A DNA stretch of 64,000 nucleotides from Streptomyces sp. NBC_01551 (GTDB taxonomy: Bacteria > Actinomycetota > Actinomycetes > Streptomycetales > Streptomycetaceae). Position numbers and translations under genes: made by a program. The stretch is taken from NCBI RefSeq assembly GCF_026339935.1, contig NZ_JAPEPX010000001.1:742501-806500 (forward strand). The letters are read 5' to 3'. Below, one piece after another: positions 44,346-51,563 of this stretch. Under the pieces are notes generated by a model. The model was given only the letters and a program-made list of their open reading frames with translations, ran no database searches and had not been told where the DNA came from. Numbering within the stretch: the stretch's first letter is position 1; every line of letters starts with the position of its first letter.

Positions 44346-44726
44346 TCAAGCCGTCGGGTGGATCCGGTCGCCGGTCCGCTCCCGGAGGGCGGTTCGCAGT
44401 CGGTCGCGGGCCTCGGTCTGGGCGGCGATCCGTTCGTCGAGGACCGCCAGTCGTTCCAGGGCAACGCGCAGGCCCTTGTCCGAGGGCGGTGCGGCGGCCA
44501 CATCGCCGTCCAGGCACGGCGCGAACACGCGCACGTCGTCCAGGGTGAGCCCCGCGGACAGCAGGCAGCGGATGTTGCGGACCCGTACCAACGCGCGCTC
44601 GTCGTAGACGCGGTAGCCGTTGGAAGCCCGTGCGGAGGAGATCAGCCCGGCCTGCTCGTAGTGCCGCAGCGCACGGGCCGTCGTCCCGGCCGCCTCGGCC
44701 AGCTCACCTATCCGCACCCGTTCCAC
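44346..44726 (-). CDS. MerR-family regulator
   Basis: A 126-residue MerR protein. The winged HTH is RIGELAEAAGTTARALRHYEQAGLISSARASNGYRVYDERALVRVRNIRCLLSAGLTLDDV, followed by a dimerising helix. One Cys in FAPCLDGD near residue 83 could sense metal or redox. GTG start, 21 bp after the SDR gene, so it is the second gene of an SDR-merR operon and probably controls the dyad upstream of SDR. Confidence 0.93.
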   Translation of the reverse strand: MERVRIGELAEAAGTTARALRHYEQAGLISSARASNGYRVYDERALVRVRNIRCLLSAGLTLDDVRVFAPCLDGDVAAAPPSDKGLRVALERLAVLDERIAAQTEARDRLRTALRERTGDRIHPTA

Positions 44727-44747
44727 CTCCGCGACCCACCACTCTTA

Positions 44748-45506
44748 TCACGCCACGACCGCTCCCCCGTCGACCGGGAGCACGACCCCGGTGACGAACG
44801 AGGCTGCCGGTGCGGCGAGCTGGGTGATCGCCCAGGCCACCTCCTCGGGGCGGCCGATCCGGCCCAGCGGGGTGTGCGCCAGCTGCCACTCCCGCACCGC
44901 GGCCCGCCGCTCGGACGTCAGGCCCTGGTGCTCGCCGATCGGGGTGTCGATCGCGCCGGGCGCGACCGCCACGACCCGGATCCCGCGGGGTGCCAGCTCG
45001 ACCGCCCAACTGCGCGTCAGCAGTTCCAGTGCGGTCTTGGTCGCCGCGTAGACCGAGCTGCCCGGCCACGCCCGCTGCCCCACCGACGTACTGACGTTGA
45101 CGATCACTCCGCCCGAAGCCTCCAGAGCCGGCAGCGCGGCCTGGGTCAGCAGAACGGGGGCGACGAGGTTCGTGGCGAGCTGGTCCGTGATCAGCTTTGG
45201 GCTCAGCGTTCCGAGGGCGCCGCCGCGCACGATGCCGGCGTTGTTGACCAGCACGTCCAACCGGCCGTGCGCCTCCTGGACGGCCTGGACGATCCGCTCG
45301 GGCTCGCCCTCGGCGGTGATGTCGGCGGGCAGCGGCACGATCCGGTCGTATCCGGCCGCCGTCTCCTGGAGCCGTTCCCTTCGCCGTCCGATCGCGACCA
45401 CGCGGGCGCCCTCGGCGGCGAAGGCGCGGGCGGTGGCCCGGCCGATGCCGGTGCCGGCTCCGGTGACGACGACGATCCTGCTGCTCTGCGGTTCGGTGCT
45501 GTTCAT
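44748..45506 (-). CDS. Short-chain dehydrogenase/reductase
   Basis: A 252-residue classical SDR: the cofactor site is VVTGAGTGIGRA, with NNAG at LVNNAGIVRG and the catalytic Tyr-x-x-x-Lys in SSVYAATKTAL. Arg in AIGRRRERL favours NADP. Substrate unknown. ATG 45506 is chosen because the MerR-type promoter would start transcription near it; ATG 45515, with AGGG upstream, is an alternative. First gene of the SDR-merR operon. Confidence 0.9.
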   Translation of the reverse strand: MNSTEPQSSRIVVVTGAGTGIGRATARAFAAEGARVVAIGRRRERLQETAAGYDRIVPLPADITAEGEPERIVQAVQEAHGRLDVLVNNAGIVRGGALGTLSPKLITDQLATNLVAPVLLTQAALPALEASGGVIVNVSTSVGQRAWPGSSVYAATKTALELLTRSWAVELAPRGIRVVAVAPGAIDTPIGEHQGLTSERRAAVREWQLAHTPLGRIGRPEEVAWAITQLAAPAASFVTGVVLPVDGGAVVA

Positions 45507-45521
45507 GCCGGTCATCGTGCA

Positions 45522-45546
45522 ACCCTGCCGCCAGCGGCAAGGTCAA
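45522..45546 (-). promoter_or_regulatory. MerR-type operator and promoter of the SDR-merR operon
   Basis: A near-perfect dyad (ACCTTGCCGC / GCGGCAGGGT on the coding strand, 45522-45543) sits just after TTGACC at 45546-45541. A dyad abutting the -35 box with a 19-bp spacer is the MerR-family arrangement. The -10 box is weak (TGCACG). Confidence 0.7.
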
Positions 45547-45720
45547 CTTCTCGTCAGACCTCGGACCTCGGACGTCGGACGCCGGGCGCCGCGCATCGGA
45601 CGCCGGCCGCGGGTTCGCGCGGGGGTACGGGCCGCGCCGGCGGGAGGAGCGGGGACACGTCGAACGGATGGGCGCCGGGTGGGGGCGGTTACCGGGGGTG
45701 CGGTGGCGCGTTGGGCCGGT

Positions 45721-45948
45721 ATGACGACGCTTGGGAGTACCACGCCGAGGACGGGGCGCCGTCGGCGGCCGATGCCGCCCGGCCACGAAGAATCGGTTCA
45801 GCAGCGGCACCCGGATCCGCCGATCTACCGCGAGTTGCTGGCCCGCTGGGCCGCCGACGGGCGGACCCTGCCGGGGTGCGGCGACCAGGAGTGGTCCAAG
45901 GTCGCCGCGTCCCCGATCTGGCCGAGCGGCCCGCTCTACGGCGGCTGA
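45721..45948 (+). CDS. Small conserved protein, function unknown
   Basis: A 75-residue ORF whose last ~45 residues (PPIYRELLARWAADGRTLPGCGDQEWSKVA...) look like a recurring streptomycete small-protein family. The N-terminal 17 residues are Arg/Thr-rich and may be untranslated; ATG 45772 is the alternative start. Neither has a strong ribosome site. Convergent with the acyl-CoA dehydrogenase gene. Confidence 0.6.
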   Translation: MTTLGSTTPRTGRRRRPMPPGHEESVQQRHPDPPIYRELLARWAADGRTLPGCGDQEWSKVAASPIWPSGPLYGG

Positions 45949-45978
45949 GCGCTCACAGCCCCGGCACCGCCGGAACGG

Positions 45979-47151
45979 TCAGCGGGTTTCCGGGCCGGCC
46001 AGGTGGCGGGCGATGACCATGCGCTGGATCTGGTTCGTGCCCTCCACGATCTGGAGCACCTTCGCCTCGCGCATCAGCCGCTCCACCGGGAAGTCGGCCG
46101 TGTAGCCGTAGCCGCCGAGGATCTGGACCGCGTCCGTCGTGACGGCCATGGCCGCGTCCGTGCAGAACAGCTTGGCCATCGCCGCCTGCCGGGAGAACGG
46201 CTTGCCCTCGTCCCGCAGTCGCGCCGCCGCCAGGTACAGGGCGCGGCCCGCCTCGATCTTCGTCGCCATGTCGGCCAGCATGAACCGCAGGCCCTGGAAG
46301 TCCGCGATGGGGTGGCCGAACTGCTTGCGGCCCAGGGCGTACGACACGGCCTCGTCCAGGGCTGCCTGGGCGACGCCGATCGCGCAGGCGGCGATGCCGA
46401 GGCGGCCCGCGTCGAGCGCGGCCAGCGCGATGGTGAAGCCCTGGCCCTCCTCGCCGATGCGGCGCGCGTCCGGGACGCGGACGCCGTCGAAGTGGAGCTG
46501 GGCCGTGGGCGAGCCCTTCATGCCCATCTTCTTCTCGGGGACGGCCGCCGTCAGGCCCTGCGCGTCGCCCGGCACCAGGAAGGCCGTGATGCCCTTGGGG
46601 CCCGGGGCGCCGGTGCGGGCGAGCACGGTGTAGAAGTCGGCGACGCCGCCGTGGGTGATCCAGGCCTTGGTGCCGGTGATGACCCAGTCGTCGCCGTCGC
46701 GCACCGCCTTGGTGGTCAGCGAGGCCGCGTCGGAGCCGGCGGCCGGCTCGGACAGGCAGTAGGCGCCCAGCAGGCCCCCGCCGAGCATGGCGGGCAGGTG
46801 GGCGGACTGCTGCTCCTTGGAGCCGTAGCCGGCCAGGCCGTGGCAGGCCAGCGAGTGCACGCTGACGCCGAGGCCGACGGTCAGCCGGGCCGCCGCGAGT
46901 TCCTCCAGGACCTGGAGGTAGACCTCGTACGGCTGCCCGCCGCCGCCGAACTGGCCGTCGTAGGGAAGGCCGAGCAGGCCGGCCTCCGACAGCAGGGTGA
47001 AGACCTCCCGGGGGAAGCGCCCGGCGTCCTCCTCCTCGGCGGCCCGGGGGCGGATTTCCCGCTGGGCGATCTCGCGTACGAGGGCGAGGAGGTCCCGGGA
47101 CTCCTCGGTGGGCAGCTGACGGTCCACCGGCTGCGGGGCGCGGTCGGTCAT
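45979..47151 (-). CDS. Acyl-CoA dehydrogenase
   Basis: A 390-residue FAD enzyme of fatty acyl or branched-chain acyl-CoA oxidation. Motifs: YCLSEPAAGSDAASL (FAD/substrate), ITGTKAWITHGG, and VLQIVEGTNQIQRMVIAR, which carries the catalytic Glu position used by most short/medium-chain enzymes. Chain length cannot be read. A TetR regulator gene lies 147 bp upstream in the same direction. Confidence 0.94.
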   Translation of the reverse strand: MTDRAPQPVDRQLPTEESRDLLALVREIAQREIRPRAAEEEDAGRFPREVFTLLSEAGLLGLPYDGQFGGGGQPYEVYLQVLEELAAARLTVGLGVSVHSLACHGLAGYGSKEQQSAHLPAMLGGGLLGAYCLSEPAAGSDAASLTTKAVRDGDDWVITGTKAWITHGGVADFYTVLARTGAPGPKGITAFLVPGDAQGLTAAVPEKKMGMKGSPTAQLHFDGVRVPDARRIGEEGQGFTIALAALDAGRLGIAACAIGVAQAALDEAVSYALGRKQFGHPIADFQGLRFMLADMATKIEAGRALYLAAARLRDEGKPFSRQAAMAKLFCTDAAMAVTTDAVQILGGYGYTADFPVERLMREAKVLQIVEGTNQIQRMVIARHLAGPETR

Positions 47152-47298
47152 GGCGGCGCTCTCCTCCCTGATCGGGCACGGCGGCGGCGCGTGAGGTGTG
47201 GGACGCGACGCCGGGTCTCGGTGCTCTCACAGCCGATGCTGCCCTTTCGGATCACGAAAGGGGCTGACCAGCGGCTGCGGCGGCTTGAGTATGCCCGA

Positions 47299-48006
47299 TC
47301 AGGGGCGTCCCGTCACCGGGGCAAGATCATCGGCCCGGTCGAACGGCCCTTCGAGAAGGGGCGGCGGCGGACACTCCGGGACGAACTCCCCGATGACCGT
47401 CAGAGTGGCTCGCAGCTGGCGTACGAAGAGGGCCCCGAGGCGGTCCCGGTCGGGCTGGTCGGCGGCCTGCGCGGCGAGCGCGCCGATCCACTCCAGGGTG
47501 GCCCCCTCGACGGCGCAGAGCCAGCCCACCAGCGCGAGCCGGGCGAGCGGCGGGATCTCGCGCCGCCCGTACGCGCCTTCGGCGATGGCGGCGACCAGTT
47601 CCTCGCGGACGGCGTCCCGGATGGCGAGCACCTCGGCGTCGGAGCCGACGCCGCCGGTGACGATGGTGCGGTACGCGGCCTGGTGGTGCTCGGCGTACGC
47701 GAGGTAGCCCTCGATGGTGCGGCGGACCCGCTCGGCGCCGGGCAGGTCGGTGTCCCCGCCGGCGCGGGCGACGAGCTCGGCGACGGAGTCCTCGACGATG
47801 GCGAGGTAGTAGCCGCGCTTGCTCTGGAAGTAGTAGTAGATCAGCCCCTTGGCGACACCGGCCTGCTTGGCGATGTCGTCCATGGAGAGCGCGTCGTACG
47901 AGGTGTCGGCGAACAACCTCCGCCCGATGGCGATGAGTTCGGCTCTGCGGACCTGCGAACGTCCGGTCGCACCACGCTGTTGACTATTGTTCAAATCCGG
48001 CCCCAC
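47299..48006 (-). CDS. TetR-family regulator
   Basis: A 235-residue TetR-family protein with the N-terminal HTH (LSMDDIAKQAGVAKGLIYYYFQSKRGYYLAIVED) and a helical ligand-binding domain. GTG start; GAGG about 11 bases upstream. The likely target is the acyl-CoA dehydrogenase gene downstream, by position only. Confidence 0.92.
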   Translation of the reverse strand: MGPDLNNSQQRGATGRSQVRRAELIAIGRRLFADTSYDALSMDDIAKQAGVAKGLIYYYFQSKRGYYLAIVEDSVAELVARAGGDTDLPGAERVRRTIEGYLAYAEHHQAAYRTIVTGGVGSDAEVLAIRDAVREELVAAIAEGAYGRREIPPLARLALVGWLCAVEGATLEWIGALAAQAADQPDRDRLGALFVRQLRATLTVIGEFVPECPPPPLLEGPFDRADDLAPVTGRP

Positions 48007-48070
48007 CCTAGAACTGCCTCAGGATGGCGGAAGTATGGCAGAGCCGGGCAGGAGGGGCGGAGCGGCCCCG

Positions 48071-48235
48071 TCAGAACCAGCCGACCTGCGTGACGAACAT
48101 GGCGACGACGACCACCAGCGTCCAGCCGAGCACGTGCTCCAGCCAGGAGGAATCGTCCTTGGGGCCGCCGGTCCGGACGAGGTTGCGCAGGAGGTTCCGG
48201 GCGGGGGCGGTGGGGGCGGCGCTGTCTGCGGTCAT
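48071..48235 (-). CDS. 54-residue single-span membrane protein
   Basis: A short ORF encoding a basic Ala/Pro-rich N-terminus, then LEHVLGWTLVVVVAMFVTQVGWF, one C-terminal transmembrane helix. It is in the right orientation and between two intergenic gaps, with coding-like third-position G+C. Function unknown. It is 64 bp upstream of the tetR gene. Confidence 0.7.
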   Translation of the reverse strand: MTADSAAPTAPARNLLRNLVRTGGPKDDSSWLEHVLGWTLVVVVAMFVTQVGWF

Positions 48236-48426
48236 GCCGTCCAATGTGCCAGCGTTCGCGGCTTTCGCGGTAGATGACGATGGTCACACGCGTGGTGCAC
48301 GTCACTTCGCCGGGCGCCGCACACCGTCGGATCCCCGCGTGTCCCTCGGGTCCCCGCACGTCGTCGGACGCCCGCACGTCGTCGGGCCCCGGCCGGATCG
48401 CGACCGGGGCCCGGCGTGCTCGGATG

Positions 48427-48849
48427 TCAGGCGGCTCGTTCGCGGCCCGCCATGCCGGCCATGGCCAGGGCGAGGCAGAGCGCGACGGCGCCCGTGATCA
48501 CGTTGTTGACCACGGTGCGGGTCGTGTCGACGTTGCCGGCGATGACCCACGGAGCGATGATCGTCCAGGCTCCGATGCCGACCGCCGTCCAGGCCATCGC
48601 GTGGGTGCGTTCATAGGCGGAGCCGAGTCCGCTCATGCACACGCAGTACGCCAGGCCGGCGATCAGGTTGTTGACGGCCAGCGCGCCGAGGACGCTGAAC
48701 CCGGCGATCCACGGTGAGGCCGCCAGGTACAGGCCCGTTATCAGGGCCAGCGCCTCCACCGCCTGCGCGGCCGGGGTGCTGGTGACCCGCTCGAACCGCG
48801 TCCTCATTTCGGCGAGGTCGGGGTGGTGTTCGATGCTGTGAGTGGTCAT
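48427..48849 (-). CDS. SPW-repeat membrane protein
   Basis: A 140-residue protein with four hydrophobic helices and two SPW-type motifs (LAASPWIAGFS, TIIAPWVIAG; the second is a variant). SPW-repeat proteins are small membrane proteins of unknown function common in actinobacteria. GGAGG lies about 9 bases before the ATG at 48849; upstream in-frame starts lack this. Confidence 0.88.
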   Translation of the reverse strand: MTTHSIEHHPDLAEMRTRFERVTSTPAAQAVEALALITGLYLAASPWIAGFSVLGALAVNNLIAGLAYCVCMSGLGSAYERTHAMAWTAVGIGAWTIIAPWVIAGNVDTTRTVVNNVITGAVALCLALAMAGMAGRERAA

Positions 48850-48955
48850 GGTGGGCCGCCTCCACATAGAAACGTTTATACGCCCTTTATGCCCCATATT
48901 GCACTTGTCATACCTCGCGGTCAACGGCATCTCGGGCCCCTTTTCGGCCCGTTCC

Positions 48956-50395
48956 TCACAGCACTCCGACGGCCTTCAGCGCCGCGATCTGGACGGGGCT
49001 CGGTTTGGCCGGCGCGTAGAGGTAGCAGATGCCCCCGCTCCCCGAGACGACCTTGCCGGCGGCGTTGTGGCGCTTGGTGCGCAGCCAGATCGTCTCCCAT
49101 TCGGCGCGCTTGTAGACGCGGCGCACGGCCGCGTTGTCGGCCGAGTTCGGGTCGTTGGCGATCACGTCGCCGGCCGCCGTGAAGCCGATGACGGTCATCA
49201 GGTGGCCCGCCGTGCCGTACCCCGCCCCGGCGAGTTCCTCGGTGCGGAAGGACTGCGAGGTGATGGCGGGGATGCCGGCGCGGATCAGGGTCTCCAGGTC
49301 GGTGAGGGAGCCCAGCCGCGTGACGACCCCGGCGATGCCTCGGTAGGTGGCGGCGTAGGCGGCGTTGAAGGGCCAGTTGCCGCAGCCCTTGTAGGCGGCG
49401 TCGTAGGTGGAGCGGGCGGCGTGGCAGACCTGCGGGTCCTTGTACTTGGCGTCGACCCAGCCCAGGGCGCCGGCACTGGCCCGGCCGCCCCAGTACTCGA
49501 TGATCATCTGGGAGGAGGTGGGGCTGCACCAGGCCTCGCCGCCGTTGTCGTACTGGGGGTACTGGCCCTTGTGCGTCTCCTGCGAATAGCGCGGGACCGT
49601 GAGCTCGTGCGCCCCGCCCAGGGAGGGGACGGAGGCGGGGACGGTGAACCGGGCCGGGACGTCGGAGACCATGGCGCCGGCCAGCCGCACCACCGGGCCG
49701 CCGTCCGCGCCGGGCTTGCGGTAGAGGGTCAGGCGCAGCTGCCAGTCCCTGATCCGCAGGCCGCTCTCGGGGTGGTCGACGGCCAGGGTGTCCGTCCAGA
49801 CGGTGGTCTTGCCGTCGGTCTGGCCGTCCACCGAGGTGCGCCGGATGTCACCGTCGCCGCCGGCCCAGCGGCCCATCACGTACCAAGGGCCGGAGAGGCC
49901 GTCGGTGTAGGTGGGGCGCAGTTCGATCTGGATCCAGGTGCCGGCCGGGGTGCGGGCATTCCAGGAGGCGATGGCCTCGGTGCCGGGCACGGCGCAGCGG
50001 TGCACCGGGGAGGTCCAGGCGGCGTACTCCCAGGTGCGCTTCTTGCCGGTGTGCGGGTCGTGGTACTCGGTGCGGCCGACGGGCGTGTGGATCCGCAGGG
50101 CGGGACGGTCGCCCGCGGTGGCGGTGGTGCCGTGGTGGATGCCGTCCCGCCAGTGGCGGTGGGCGTACCAGAACCGGTTGTCGACCGTCGCCGGGGTGGC
50201 CTGAGGGGCTTGGGCGGCCTGGGCGGCTCCGTCAGGCCCGGCGGCCCCGTCCGCCCCGGCGGCCCCCCGACCGGCACCCGCGCCGTCGGAACGGGCCGGG
50301 CCCGAGGCCGAGGCGCGGCCGCCGGGGACGGTGACCGTGGCGGCGGCCGCGAGGGCGACGGCCAGCAGGGCCCGGCGTGGTGTGGCTGCGGTCAT
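48956..50395 (-). CDS. Secreted C39-like cysteine peptidase
   Basis: A 479-residue exported protein. The signal peptide (residues ~1-30, RRALLAVALAAAATVTVPGGRASA) is followed by a Gly/Ala-rich linker, a beta-rich middle domain (~70-290), and a C-terminal papain-fold domain with catalytic Cys in GGEAWCSPTSSQ, His in GHLMTVIGF and a third residue in NDPNSADN. C39-like peptidases cleave after double-Gly or other peptides; the target is unknown. AGGGGGG precedes the ATG. Confidence 0.88.
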   Translation of the reverse strand: MTAATPRRALLAVALAAAATVTVPGGRASASGPARSDGAGAGRGAAGADGAAGPDGAAQAAQAPQATPATVDNRFWYAHRHWRDGIHHGTTATAGDRPALRIHTPVGRTEYHDPHTGKKRTWEYAAWTSPVHRCAVPGTEAIASWNARTPAGTWIQIELRPTYTDGLSGPWYVMGRWAGGDGDIRRTSVDGQTDGKTTVWTDTLAVDHPESGLRIRDWQLRLTLYRKPGADGGPVVRLAGAMVSDVPARFTVPASVPSLGGAHELTVPRYSQETHKGQYPQYDNGGEAWCSPTSSQMIIEYWGGRASAGALGWVDAKYKDPQVCHAARSTYDAAYKGCGNWPFNAAYAATYRGIAGVVTRLGSLTDLETLIRAGIPAITSQSFRTEELAGAGYGTAGHLMTVIGFTAAGDVIANDPNSADNAAVRRVYKRAEWETIWLRTKRHNAAGKVVSGSGGICYLYAPAKPSPVQIAALKAVGVL

Positions 50396-50540
50396 CGGCT
50401 TGGCCCCCCTGGGGTCGGTACGGCGGATCGGCTGCTCCACCCTTCCAGTTCCCGGTGGCCGGGTGTCGAAGCCACGGCCCCGCGTCGGGGTGACAAATCG
50501 GCCCGTCCGGCCTCGGAATGCCAGGCCATAGGCTGGCCGG

Positions 50541-51185
50541 GTGGAGTCACACCGGTCACACCAGTCACTCGAACCGCTGGCGCGCGAGATCGCCGCACTG
50601 CCCCCGTCGCTCGGCCCCGTGCGCCTGATCGGCATCGACGGGCACGCGGGTTCCGGCAAGAGCACCTTCGCGGGGCGGCTCGCGGAGGCGCTCGGCGGGG
50701 TGCCGGTGCTGCACCTCGACGACATCGCCACCCACGAGGAGCTGTTCGGCTGGCCGGAGCGGCTGCGCGCGCAGGTGCTGGAGCCGCTCGCCGCCGGTCG
50801 GCCCGCGCACTGGGCCCCGTACGACTGGGTGGGTCGCCGCTTCGGCCCGGAACGGGTACTGGAGCCGGCGCCGGTGCTGCTCGTCGAGGGTGTCGGGGCC
50901 GGGCGGCGGGCGCTGCGCCCGCATCTGGCGCGGCTGCTGTGGATGGAGACACCGCGCGCGCAGTCCTGGGGGCGCGGACGAAACCGGGACGGGCGTGAAC
51001 TTTCCGACTTCTGGGACGGATGGGAGCGCGCGGAGCTCGCGCACTTCTCGGACGACCCTTCGCGCCCCTTCGCCGACACTCTGGTACGCCAGAGCGGTAC
51101 GGGATACGAGTGGTCTTCCGGGACGGGTGCGACCTCAGGAACCTCCGCTTCCGTCACCGAGGGTGACGGACTCCCCCAGGCCTGA
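50541..51185 (+). CDS. Uridine kinase-like P-loop protein
   Basis: A 214-residue P-loop kinase. Walker A is GIDGHAGSGKSTFA (residues ~31-44), and HLDDIATHEELFGWPERL resembles the substrate-binding region of uridine kinase/phosphoribulokinase family members. Nucleoside specificity not established. GTG start; divergent from the secreted peptidase gene. Confidence 0.85.
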   Translation: MESHRSHQSLEPLAREIAALPPSLGPVRLIGIDGHAGSGKSTFAGRLAEALGGVPVLHLDDIATHEELFGWPERLRAQVLEPLAAGRPAHWAPYDWVGRRFGPERVLEPAPVLLVEGVGAGRRALRPHLARLLWMETPRAQSWGRGRNRDGRELSDFWDGWERAELAHFSDDPSRPFADTLVRQSGTGYEWSSGTGATSGTSASVTEGDGLPQA

Positions 51186-51227
51186 GCCGCCCGGGAAATC
51201 CGCTCGCGCGGGCCTGCTCCGACCCGC

Positions 51228-51257
51228 TTGACCCGGGGCCCGCACCAGCCGTACGTT
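51228..51257 (+). promoter_or_regulatory. Sigma70-type promoter of a probable ncRNA
   Basis: TTGACC (51228-51233), an 18-bp spacer and TACGTT (51252-51257). A transcription start near 51263 is expected. No coding start follows before the terminator at 51333. Confidence 0.75.
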
Positions 51258-51262
51258 CTCAA

Positions 51263-51333
51263 TGCGCGGCCTGCGAAGGCCGCAGCAGACGCGAAGCCCC
51301 CGATTGTTCCCCCGTGATCGGGGGCTTCGTTCT
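51263..51333 (+). ncRNA. Probable ~70-nt small RNA
   Basis: Between a good promoter and a good terminator lies a ~70-nt segment with no ORF. It has a 6-bp hairpin GCGGCC/GGCCGC (51266-51283, extendable) and then a 14-bp terminator hairpin whose loop holds CCCCC. The C-rich loop recalls the 6C RNA family of actinobacteria, but only one such loop is seen, so I do not assign it. It lies between the kinase-like and TPR-AAA+ genes. Confidence 0.6.
51291..51333 (+). terminator. Terminator of the probable ncRNA
   Basis: Arms 51291-51304 and 51317-51330 (GCGAAGCCCCCGAT / ATCGGGGGCTTCGT, one G-T pair at the base) with a 12-nt loop, followed by TCT. Confidence 0.8.
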
Positions 51334-51438
51334 GCCCGCGACCCCCTTCGCACCGCCGTCCCACGCGTCGTTCCCGCCCCGGCCGTTCACCCTGAGTCAC
51401 CGTGCGCCCAGCAGGCACCCGCCCGACCCGTGAGCGCC

Positions 51439-51456
51439 GCACCCTACGTAAGGTGC
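51439..51456. promoter_or_regulatory. 18-bp palindrome upstream of the TPR-AAA+ gene
   Basis: GCACCCTACGTAAGGTGC reads nearly the same on both strands (one mismatched pair). It lies 12 bp before TACGAT (51468-51473), a good -10 box, placing the palindrome over the -35 position. That suggests a transcription factor site for the gene at 51564. Confidence 0.6.
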
Positions 51457-51563
51457 GTAACCGCAGGTACGATGCAGCCCTGAATTCATCGGCGCAGGGA
51501 ACAACTCGCGTGTGCGACGCGGGGGTTGCCGCGCACCACGGGGGCAGGCTTGTGGGGGATGTG

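Noticed and set aside
51263..51333. A tRNA or definite 6C RNA
   Set aside because: No cloverleaf or CCA end, and only one C-rich loop; left as an unassigned small RNA.
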